A DNA stretch of 40,346 bases from Neolentinus lepideus HHB14362 ss-1 (lineage: Eukaryota; Basidiomycota; Agaricomycetes; Gloeophyllales; Gloeophyllaceae), in the NCBI GenBank assembly GCA_001632425.1, contig KV425660.1, positions 41,424 to 81,769 of the forward strand, given 5' to 3'. Both the position numbers and the translations under genes were made by a program. The number at the start of each line of letters is the position of its first letter. Position 1 is the stretch's first letter. The notes below the pieces were generated by a model, which did no database searches, was not told the DNA's origin, and saw only the letters and a list, made by a program, of their open reading frames with translations. This document shows positions 32,241-40,346 of the stretch, one piece after another.

Positions 32241-34522
32241 TGTCATTGGCAGTCAACTGTTCTGGGTTTCGAGCGTATTGCCTGTTTTGGCAGCAACCTT
32301 GCCATACTCGCACGGACCTCATGCATGCAAGACAGCGATTAGCGAGAACCCGCAGACTAATAGTAACAGCAACGCTAATATAAATCAGGAGATACCATTT
32401 CGGAGTGGACATGACTGATACCTCAAAAGGGGGATGGGAACCGACCGACATATGAGTGGCGCGTTTAGTAGCGCATGGGGCTAAATGAGACGAATTGAAA
32501 GTGAAAAAATACATTACCAACATGCTTAGATGAATGCGGCAGGAGGCAGAGCGAAGTCCAAGACGTCCGGTGCGTGCGCAGCACAAAAATACCAAGAGAG
32601 CAGGGATTGGTAGGAAAGACGATTCTCAGTACCACGTATGATTATTAAACTCCTAAAAGTTCGAGCGATCGCAGTCCCATACCACATGTGTACCTGCAAA
32701 ACTTGTTAGTTATTCGTAAAGCAAACGTGGAAGGAGAGGTATGTATAATCAGATGGAAGCTATGATATAAGAGGTCCGCTCTGCCCTGAAAGCTCGGAAC
32801 GAGTTTCTTATCGAGGTAAAAAATTGAAGCGAAAAAGACAGGCTTACATTGGTGTAAATTCGACAGCGCAGTAACCGATAATTCGGACACTGGTACCGCT
32901 CACACAATCCTAGAAGAGTCAATAGAATGGTTTATGGTGCTTGAGTGGAGAGAGCACGCTATCAAACGGCGTACGAGTTGCCATGTCAGCTCAAGTGGTT
33001 CATGGGTACTGCAGCTGGTATCGTCAGACCACCAAAGTAAACATCACTGTACGGAGGAACAGGGAGGCATAGGGAGGCATAGAATGATATTCGATGTAGT
33101 TACAGCAAGGAAAAGGCGAGGAAACCGTCCAACCGATCCAGAGGACGCATGCATTGTCCAAAGCCTTCGCTGGGAGAAGCTATGGCTAGCAGTCAGCTTT
33201 GATAAAACCCTCGTTTCATTGGTAGATTCTCGAGGCTTGATTTGTCGCGGTCGTACTTGAGTTTCAGAAAGCTCGATGGAAGGATAACATGCCAGCGAGT
33301 CAGCGTAGTACCAGGTTGTATGACTCGGATATGGTCTTCTTCCCTCTCATAACAGACTGGGAGAGGCTCTACGAATTAGACTCAAGACTCAAGCCAAGAG
33401 TCATGCTGTTCAGAGTCAGCGACCGAAGAACGAATATTAGTATTCCAGGGGTTCCGAATCGCCGGGCCTTACCGAGCTGTGGCCCGCACATCTCCGGTCC
33501 GCCTCTTGAGGCCATCCACAGCGTTCTAAGATTCCGAGTCTACCCTGACCTTGGGAATGTGCCAAAGCACCTCATGCTCAGGCTGTGATTGATCACATCT
33601 GCTGGTACATGGATTCCTCGAAGACGTGACATTACGGGTTTTTCTATCATACCCCCGGGAAAGGGGTGAACTAGCCATCGGACTCGACAGTGAATCACAA
33701 CAACCCGTCATAATCGTAAGTAGTCATTTGTCTCCCTATACATTCGGAGTACTTAATTAATAAGCCATTCAGCCTACGGACGTTCCTAGGACCCACTAAT
33801 TTACTCTGTATCTCTGGTTTATTGCAGACGTCCGAGCTCTGCGATCTTAATGGAGTTCGATTTTTGGTGAGATCATTGATTTGCGACTGTAGTGCCGGAA
33901 GGACGGGGACAGCAACTCCACACAGCCACCTCGCAGCTCCGCCGCGAGCCACACTGCGATTTTCAGAAGGAAACCAGTCAAAATATGCGTGATTGTGCAA
34001 ATTTTGGTCAGAAATTTCCATCTATCTAGGGTCACCAGTAGTTATATGGGGGCCTATTAATGAGCCTTGATTACATTTCTGTATAACAACTCTAAGTAAG
34101 TTCCTACCAAAGTGGCCTCAACCCTCAGCAGTCCACTTTTACAGTGAAGCAGTATAAGTCCCACCGGAGGTTGGGACAGTTACCAAAGTCCTTGCTGCCT
34201 TGAAAGCCCAAGAGGAGTGACTGGAAGCTCAAAAGCATTGATTCTGACCATTTAGACCTTTCTGTGTGTCTCTAGAGGGGATATTCAAGCTGTTTTTGTT
34301 TTTGTTTCAAATTTTTGGGGGACCTCAAAATATTTTGAGGATTGGTCAAAATCTGGCTCTGTCACATTATTCTATACCTAAATACATTGCATTTGAGGAG
34401 TTTCCTGTGTCCGGAAACCTAGCATACAAGGTGCTATAAAAAATCCGCATCGGAGCTAGCCGAGGCGTCGAAAACACTCTTCGCGCACTGTAGAAACCGT
34501 ACTGAGACGGGTGGTTTACTGG
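32241..34522. other. Long intergenic region upstream of the broken F-box gene
   Basis: About 2.3 kb with no supported gene. A minus frame near 32411 reads MSTPKWYLLIYISVAVTISL, one possible membrane helix, with no clean continuation. A small tandem agggaggcat repeat lies near 33063. 33470-33900 resembles 29150-29460. From about 33990 to 34440 the sequence is AT-rich with no counterpart upstream of paralogue 2, so it may be an insertion. Confidence 0.4.
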
Positions 34523-35847
34523 ATGGGCGATAGACCAATGAAACGGTTAATTAGATCCACTAGTCTAAGGCTACTTCGCGGCCTATTTACAAAACCAAAG
34601 CAACGCAGGCCCACCAATGCAGCACTTGGCAGTCACGTTTCATATCTACTGCCAACGGAGATATGGCTCATAGTCTTCGACTTCCTCTGTTACGAGGCTG
34701 CAATCGTGGACCCAGGCGAATACGATTCTCTCGCCCTGTTTTTCACCACGAAGCTATGTATGAAATCTTGGGATATGCCCGCTCTCCCCTTGATTCAAGT
34801 CTGTCGCAGCTGGCGGGAGTGTGCGACACCTCTTCTATATCTTTATATCGTAGTTCGAAACTGAATGTCTCTAGCCTTTCTCTATCGGACGTTGTGCGAT
34901 GATGAATACGAGAACACCGTCCCACTACACGCCTACTTCTGTTTTCTAACTGTCTGGTTCGACCAGAACAACTGGAGCCGCACCATGCAAACCTGCTAGT
35001 TCGCCTTCTCTCTCTACTTCCAAATCTACGAAACCTGTCTATACATAATACAGTCATCTGGAACGTCAACACCTCGACCATATCTACCACACTCTCCAGT
35101 GGATACCGGCGGATCACGGTTTTGGACTTGGATAGTAATATTCCACTTAATGCTCTGGATGTTAGGAGGTTCCTGTCTAGCGCCACTCAGCTGCGCATCC
35201 TGAAACTGCAATGCAGATGGAAACCACGGGTTCAGACGATTGACCCTTTCATTCCTCGTGAATCTCTATACCTCCCAGAACTTTCCTTTCTGTCATTTTC
35301 AATACCAGAGTGCTGCCCTCTATTGTCAGGCGACCATTGTCCGGCACTTCGTCACTTTTCGCTCGACCTAAGGGTCGAACGAGATTTCCCGCGATGGCGA
35401 AGTCTATTCCCGATAGTCCAGCAATTTACAGCCATCACTCTCTGCACCCCTGCGTACTTGACCGACCTGCAAGAAGTTGTGGACACATTGCGTGCATCGT
35501 TTCCCCAGCTCTCACGCCTTGCCATAGGAGCTGGCGCCGAGCTTGAATTCCTTTACATGGGTCTCTATCTACCCCGTATCACACACTTGGCAGTACTCGT
35601 GGGCGGACAGCAGCTTGCGGAGAAGTATCTGGAGCTCCTTTCGAGTTTCCAGGCGCCTCAGCTCCAGGTGCTCCAGGTACTTCCCTGGCCCTACACCTAC
35701 GAGCCAACCTTCGCCCCGAGTCTTGGAGGAAGATATATCGCTGTCACTTCCGCATCGAGGACGAAAACGCAGTCCCGATTGCATGAGGAGACATATGCTT
35801 CCGTTTATTCCGTTTATAGGATCACGGCTCTGATATCCAAAATGTGA
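34523..35847 (+). pseudogene. F-box paralogue 3, disrupted
   Basis: The start (ATG 34523) gives a basic N-terminus and YLLPTEIWLIVFDFLCYEAA, then LPLIQVCRSWRECATPLLYL, clearly homologous to paralogue 2. A TGA at 34862-34864 (codon 114) interrupts the frame just after YIVV. Homology then shifts frame between about 34917 and 35008 and continues as LLSLLPNLRNLS, through ALRHFSLDLRVERDFPRWR to FQAPQLQVLQV. Near 35700 it shifts again: the shared tail CHFRIEDENAVP lies in a third frame and ends at TGA 35784-35786. No GT..AG pair removes these lesions. One stop and two frameshifts make this a pseudogene, although the 35122-35847 frame is long. Confidence 0.8.
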
Positions 35848-36044
35848 ATACGGCATTAGCCAGAGAGCTCTACATGTACTGCTATGTTACCGGCGCCGGA
35901 ACTATGCTAGAAATACACCCTTAGATGAGTCCGTATCTCATTCCAGATATCCAATAGGAAGTGCAAGTCATGAAATCAAATCCATCTCGCACAAGTCGAT
36001 TCCGCCGAACGTCGAAAGTGTCGTGAGTGGCGTATGATGTGCTT

Positions 36045-36891
36045 TTAAGACACGACGCCCATTGTGGGCGGCCTTGAAGTCTGGGGCATGGGCGGGCGAG
36101 ACACCGGCATCGGCTTCCACTTCATCCTGGATGGCGCCGTCTCGCCATACGCCCAGTCTTCCTCCACGCCCATCTCATCCTCCTCCTCATCCCCAGAACA
36201 GTCCTCAACATACACACCCACGCCCGCCTCTTCCGGCGGAATCAGCACCTCGACGCTCGACCGCTTGCCCCTGACCCGCAACTTCCTGAGCGCCGCAATG
36301 AGGTCGTCCGCGAGTGGCGCCGAGTTCGGCGGGTCTTCTTTGATGGGTTCCCAGCCCACGGGCGGTGAGCCTGGCGGCGAGATGAGGAAGTTTTTCTCGA
36401 GCGGCGGGGGCTTGAGGTGGTTAGTATCTTCTGCGCCTGCTGAGGGTGATAAGGGTGAGAGCGGGATAGGATCTCCGCGGAACACGCGCAGGACTGTTTC
36501 TGGGCTGTGCGTCGGGAAGAAGCATTAGCGTACAACCATCGTGTCTGTATTCTGTATAACATGATTACCTGTCTCTTGTTGCCTCAATAACAATGCCATC
36601 GCACTCTAACTTCGCATGTTCGGCGTCCTCCTCCCGATAGTAAACAAGGATTGCTCTCGCGAACGCCCTAATTGGCGCCCAAGAGTGTATCGCGCCATAT
36701 GAAGCAAAGTGCTCCTTTAACGTGTTCAACACCATTGGATGAAAGAAAGCGGGCGGAAGCTGGGTAATTATCAGCGTATTCGTACGCCGCGAACTGGGAC
36801 TCGGCGATGATGACGATGAGCGAGACGAAGGCGACTTCAGTGCCGGCGGCGAGGGAGGCAAAGGGATTCTAATGGATAATTCTGAGGCCAT
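36045..36891 (-). CDS. RCN1: Calcipressin (regulator of calcineurin)
   Basis: Binds and modulates the phosphatase calcineurin in the cytoplasm. Two exons, 36891-36569 and 36504-36045, with a 64-nt intron, give 260 aa. A Ser/Pro-rich N-terminus is followed by an RRM-like fold (about residues 37-107) with TNTLIITQLP and ARAILVYYREEDAEHAKLE. Exon 2 carries the hallmark calcipressin motif FLISPPGSPPVGWE (about 147-160) with its phosphorylatable serines, then an acidic stretch DCSGDEEEDEMGVEEDW and a Pro-rich tail. The start is the ATG at 36891, which begins MASELSIRIPLPPSPP. Confidence 0.93.
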
Positions 36892-37307
36892 GTTGTAGTC
36901 GTAATAGACGATGAGAGTAAGTTTCAACTGGGGCAGGTCGCGGTGTGCGAGAAGATGATCTTATAGACATGCTTATGTAACAGCCTTGACAGGCAAAGCT
37001 GTGCACCGAGTGGCTGATCGACTTGGCTGCGGCGCTCGGCAGGACATAAGAAGCGTTCAAGTTTAGTATGGCTGTCCGAGTATATTGCACACAATCAAGA
37101 AAGCAAAGAAAAAAGCATTGCTACATCGAGTTCGTTATGATACAACAACAGCCACGGGCGATTTTCGCGCCTACGCAACCTCGGCAGGACTGCACAAATC
37201 CTGTGTAGCCGTCAAGAAGTCCTGGTGCCAAGCCCGCATCCGAGACAAGCGCAGGCAATCCATACGTCGGTGCACCGTGGCTGTAAAGGGGGGGCAGAGA
37301 GTGGGCT
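36892..37307. other. Intergenic region, no gene seen
   Basis: About 415 bp holding the calcipressin promoter and the terminator of the CCDC124-like gene, both on minus. A plus open frame at 37085-37357 has no ATG-linked support and overlaps the neighbour's last exon. Confidence 0.5.
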
Positions 37308-38373
37308 TTAAGACTTCTCGCGCAGGCGGTTCTCGATCTCGGCATTCCTTTTCTTGAGCGCCTCGACCTTCTCGTCCTTGCTTGCGTCGTATGTCACAGT
37401 AACTTGGTTGAAACTGCAATCGTATGCATCATAGTCTGCATCTAAACTGGAAGGGCAGATGCACTTACGGATTCTCTGGCGATTTTTGGAATTGCTTGTA
37501 CAGCAGGTCCTATTACAGTGTAGGTCAGGTTGTTACAAAGCTGTGAAGGGCCGTTGTACACACCTGATATTGCTGCAGCCGTAGTCCTGGATGCTGTGGT
37601 GATGCAGATAGACGATTAGATCGGGTTTAAGGAGGGCTTGATAAAGTGCACGAACCTCAGACCTAATGTTCGGCAGCTCTCGTTCCTTGTACGCCTCAAA
37701 GGCAGCCTAAATCAAAACGTCAGTCACAAGATCGACAGATTTCAACATCATTAATCAGACCTTGAACCGCCGCTACACAAAACCAGTCAGCATCAAGTCA
37801 CTCGGCATGATACCGCACATACCTCCGGATGTTGCTCCAGCTGCGCCGCCTTGCTCCCCACAGTCGCCTTGTCCATCTTCGCCGTGACTACCTCGAGCAG
37901 GTCCAATGCATTATCCAGACCAGTCGCCGCATAGCTCTCCGACTCCTCCTTCTTCGACGGCCCCTCGTCGGGCTCGACCGCAGCCAATCCTCCAGCAGCG
38001 ATCGCTCCAGGACCAGCAGGCTTAGGCGTCGCCTTCTTCTTCGTACCGGCTTTGGGTGCGCTCTTGGCGGACTTGGATGATGCAGATGATTCCTCTTCTG
38101 CGAGAAGCCGCGCGTTCTCGGCCTTGCGGATGAGCTCGGCCTTGCGCTTCGCCTCCTTGTCTTCCTTAGCTTTGCTGGTTTTAGCGCCATCTTGCCACTC
38201 GTCAGCTTCCTTCTTTTCCTGGATACAACGTGTTTCAGAGTCGGAGAAATATCCATAGTGCCAATCGTGCGCACCTTCGCTGCAGCGGCTACTGCCTGCT
38301 TCTTATTCTCGTTCTCCGCCTTTTTCGCTCGTCCCGCCTCTTTCTTTGCATTTCCTCCCTTGTTCGGTGGCAT
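37308..38373 (-). CDS. CCDC124/Lso2-like ribosome-associated protein
   Basis: The family binds the ribosomal GTPase and tRNA sites during dormancy and recovery. Seven exons: 38373-38275, 38218-37823, 37772-37761, 37706-37656, 37593-37564, 37509-37469 and 37413-37308, giving 244 aa. Exon 3 is only 12 nt and encodes RRFK within HPERRFKAAFEAYKEREL, a continuous stretch expected in the family. The N-terminus (MPPNKGGNAKKEAGRAKKAE) and the long Lys/Glu/Ala-rich first half are coiled-coil-like and highly basic, as in CCDC124 and Lso2. The C-terminal half has LDNALDLLEVV, HPGLRLQQYQDLLYKQFQKS and NPFNQVTVTYD. All phases agree. Confidence 0.88.
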
Positions 38374-38650
38374 GCTGTTGGACTTATACAAGTGATCAAA
38401 TTGTGCAAGTCAAGAAAAATTGGAGGTAGGACAGTAGTACGCAAGTCTCGCGATGGCGGCACCGAACAAGTTAGATGATCTAATCGTGGGGGTTGATTAA
38501 TGATTGATGATTGATGGATTTGGGTATTAATATTAATTCCCATAAGCAGACTTACTGATGCATATCAATTCCTTTTATTGATTAATAATTTAGCGGGAAA
38601 AAAATATGAATTTTGAATGTGTTTAAAGTGCACTTCTGAGAGTTCTAGAG
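38374..38650. promoter_or_regulatory. Promoter-side spacer of CCDC124-like gene
   Basis: About 280 bp, markedly AT-rich from 38490 on, between the start codon of the minus-strand CCDC124-like gene and the inverted repeat. No specific site recognised. Confidence 0.35.
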
Positions 38651-38880
38651 AGGCCTCAGGCTCCTAGAACCATCCGCCCTCGCGTTCTCGTTCCTCAATG
38701 CGAGAGCATATGGGAAAATAGACCTAATGAGGAAATTTGACAGGTGGTTGACAGGTCTTACATAAGACAACCTACCATAATAAGAAGGCGAACGTGAGGA
38801 AGAGAACGCTGTAGGACGGCTGGCCAAAGTGGTTGCCGGAGATCACCGAAGGTGACGCGGAAGCTCAAAAAAACGTCAAG
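38651..38880 (+). repeat. Left arm of inverted repeat
   Basis: Begins aggcctcaggctcctagaac and ends aaaaaaacgtcaag; its reverse complement is at 39455-39687. The 60-codon open frame inside it also appears in the right arm and has no known motif. Confidence 0.92.
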
Positions 38881-39005
38881 GCCTGTTGTGTATTCCTTTG
38901 TTTATTCGTGCTCGGTTGTCCGCCCCAAAATAGTCGCGTGGACTAAGGAGTGACTTTGGTGTGACACTACTTGATTTTTCGTTATCGGTTTTCTTCATCC
39001 GCTAT

Positions 39006-39329
39006 ATGACCTCATCTTCGCAAGGCAACAAATGGACTGATGACAAAATCCGAGAACTTGTCCAGTTAAAATTCAATAAACGTGCTTGCCTCTTCCAGAT
39101 TAAGATTGCACGAGCCATCCGAGAGCGGAAAAGGGATGTTGTCGCTAATGCTGCTACGGGCTTTGGTAAAACACTCTCATTCTGGATTCTGCTTCTCATG
39201 GCGCTCTGCAAACACATATATCTTATCATTTATGTATCTTTGCATGCCAATACAACGTGTGGGATGTACATGTCCGGTCTACCCAAACAATCATTACATC
39301 CACCCGATACACTTCGACTTCGGACTTAG
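39006..39329 (+). pseudogene. RecQ-like DExH helicase, N-terminal fragment
   Basis: Begins MTSSSQGNKWTDDKIREL. It continues with ACLFQIKIARAI, which resembles the Q-motif region of the RecQ-like helicases scattered in Agaricomycete genomes, and the Walker A-containing VVANAATGFGKTLSFWILLL, near residue 57. Homology ends near residue 75, where a gtatct donor-like site lies at about 39234; the following residues look like read-through and stop at 39329. No DExH box or later motif is present before the right arm. It therefore cannot be a working helicase: either a captured first exon or the remnant of a larger gene. Confidence 0.65.
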
Positions 39330-39454
39330 CATATGAGGCTGCATGTCACTTGTGACATATGTGTGACCATCAATTAGATACCTCCATTCTGGGGTATCAG
39401 TAAATAGCAGTAAATACTGAATAGACAATGAATTCATCAAGCTTTACTGGCATT

Positions 39455-39687
39455 CTTGACGTTTTTTTGAGCTTCCGCGTCACCTTCGGTGATCTCCGGC
39501 AACCACTTTGGCCAGCCGTCCTACAGCGTTCTCTTCCTCACGTTCGCCTTCTTATTATGGTAGGTTGTCTTATGTAAGACCTGTCAACCACCTGTCAAAT
39601 TTCCTCATTAGGTCTATTTTCCCATATGCTCTCGCATTGAGGAACGAGAACGTGAGGGTGGATGGTTCTAGGAGCCTGATGAGGCCT
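39455..39687 (-). repeat. Right arm of inverted repeat
   Basis: Reverse complement of 38651-38880, from cttgacgttttttt to gatgaggcct. Confidence 0.92.
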
Positions 39688-39737
39688 ACGAAGGGTGCTC
39701 AATAGATGCGAAAATGATCAAAAGGTCACTAAAACCC

Positions 39738-39780
39738 AGGCTCCTCAAACCATCCGTCCTCGCGTTCTCGTTCCTCAATC
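39738..39780 (+). repeat. Third, partial copy of the repeat end
   Basis: About 43 bp starting aggctcctcaaaccatccg and running to ttcctcaatc match the outer part of the left arm (from 38658) in direct orientation, with about four mismatches. It lies 50 bp beyond the right arm. Confidence 0.8.
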
Positions 39781-40346
39781 CGTGACCAACGAGATTCCAG
39801 AATTTGCTTATGTGATAAACATACCCATATATGGCAGTTGGCAAAATTGTTTTGGGAGAATTTTGCCCTCATCAAATAGAGCATGTTCCCAAGACGGACA
39901 AGAAATCCTAGAAAATTTGGAACCTTCCCTATTACTCGTACAAATATCCCGTACCATATTCTGATTCACTTCCACATCATGAGATGATGAAAATCTTACC
40001 TGCATCTTCTTAGTTCTACCCACGTGCTATCCAGATTTTATGTGACACTGCGGGAGTCTCACTCTTTGAGGACCTGCAAAATGTTGATCAAAATGGATAT
40101 CCCATATAATTACTTTGGCAAACCATTCTGTCAAAGAGAAAAGTATATACTAAGGGAATAGTCAACAGACTGGACGAAATATTATCCATTTTATTACCTT
40201 CAAGATCGCTTGAATATCTATAGTTAAACATCGAGCAAAACTGATAGCAAAATATTTTCTCCGAGAAACATTTTGTAAGCGAGTTTGTTTTAAATCTTTG
40301 CCGACTCTTAAATGGTAAATAATTATATATATTACCATAAGGGCTA
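39781..40346. other. AT-rich right end, no supported gene
   Basis: The last ~565 bp are clearly more AT-rich than the housekeeping block. A minus open frame at 39808-40023 has a possible ATG context but no recognisable motif. It may be repeat-derived sequence continuing beyond the window. Confidence 0.4.

Larger units (their letters stand above)
38651..39687. mobile_element. Inverted-repeat element enclosing a helicase fragment
   Basis: Two arms of about 230 bp, 38651-38880 and 39455-39687, are reverse complements. By eye they differ only by a 3-bp indel and two substitutions near the outer ends; the inner ~190 bp look identical. The 574 bp between them holds the start of a RecQ-like helicase. 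There is no transposase, and I see no clear target-site duplication. Such an arrangement could be a foldback or MITE-like element or a palindromic rearrangement. Confidence 0.7.

Noticed and set aside
35122..35847. Separate intact gene of 241 codons
   Set aside because: It is the middle part of the disrupted F-box paralogue 3, lacking the F-box and with its tail in another frame.
37829..38478. Plus-strand frames opposite the CCDC124-like gene
   Set aside because: Leu/Arg/Ser-rich mirrors of the Lys/Glu/Ala-rich coding strand.
38645..38827. 60-codon open frame in the inverted-repeat arm
   Set aside because: The same frame is present in both arms only because they are copies; no known motif and no separate evidence for coding.
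1..40346. tRNA genes and CRISPR arrays
   Set aside because: No A/B box pair with a cloverleaf and no evenly spaced repeat array was found by reading; a covariance-model scan would be needed to exclude an intron-containing tRNA.

Overview
This is a nuclear window from a filamentous fungus, most likely a basidiomycete of the class Agaricomycetes. Nearly every gene is split by short introns of about 48-60 bp with GT..AG ends and CTNA-type branch points. Small exons are frequent, including one of 12 nt. Several families are typical of Agaricomycetes: PL14-type polysaccharide lyases, expanded F-box proteins and a DUF6697-like protein. I rebuilt gene models by hand from splice signals, reading frame and family recall; no database search was run.

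Layout. The left part (0.4-13 kb) is a dense housekeeping block. In order it holds a bifunctional HMP-P kinase/TenA thiamine enzyme (+), an endonuclease III-type DNA glycosylase (-), the mitochondrial RNA helicase SUV3 (-), mitochondrial ribosomal protein mS33 (+), an unidentified conserved-looking protein (-), the NatC subunit NAA35/MAK10 with 14 exons (-), and mitochondrial tryptophanyl-tRNA synthetase (+). SUV3/mS33 and NAA35/MSW1 are divergent pairs with short shared promoters. Three of the genes serve mitochondrial gene expression. From 13 to 18 kb lie a small putative secreted Ser/Thr-rich protein, a coiled-coil/DUF6697-like gene carrying an apparent one-base frameshift, and an intronless F-box-like gene.

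At 19.4-25.2 kb are a small heat-shock protein with a clear heat-shock element and TATA box, and two divergent PL14 lyase paralogues. Their last two exons have identical lengths (399 and 83 nt), but one copy has a long Ser-rich linker.

From 25.9 to 35.9 kb is a duplicated array. It has three F-box paralogues on +, the last one broken. After the first two comes a convergent, decayed minus-strand gene with conserved splice sites and a related intergenic block.

The right part holds calcipressin (-), a CCDC124/Lso2-like ribosome-associated protein (-), and an AT-richer stretch. That stretch contains a nearly perfect 230-bp inverted repeat enclosing the first exon of a RecQ-like helicase, with a further partial copy of the repeat end next to it.

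I see no CRISPR array, tRNA, rRNA or intact transposase. Nothing looks like a wholly new multi-gene system. The most unusual items are the inverted-repeat element with the helicase fragment, the decaying F-box/convergent-gene array, and the one-base frameshift in the DUF6697-like gene.
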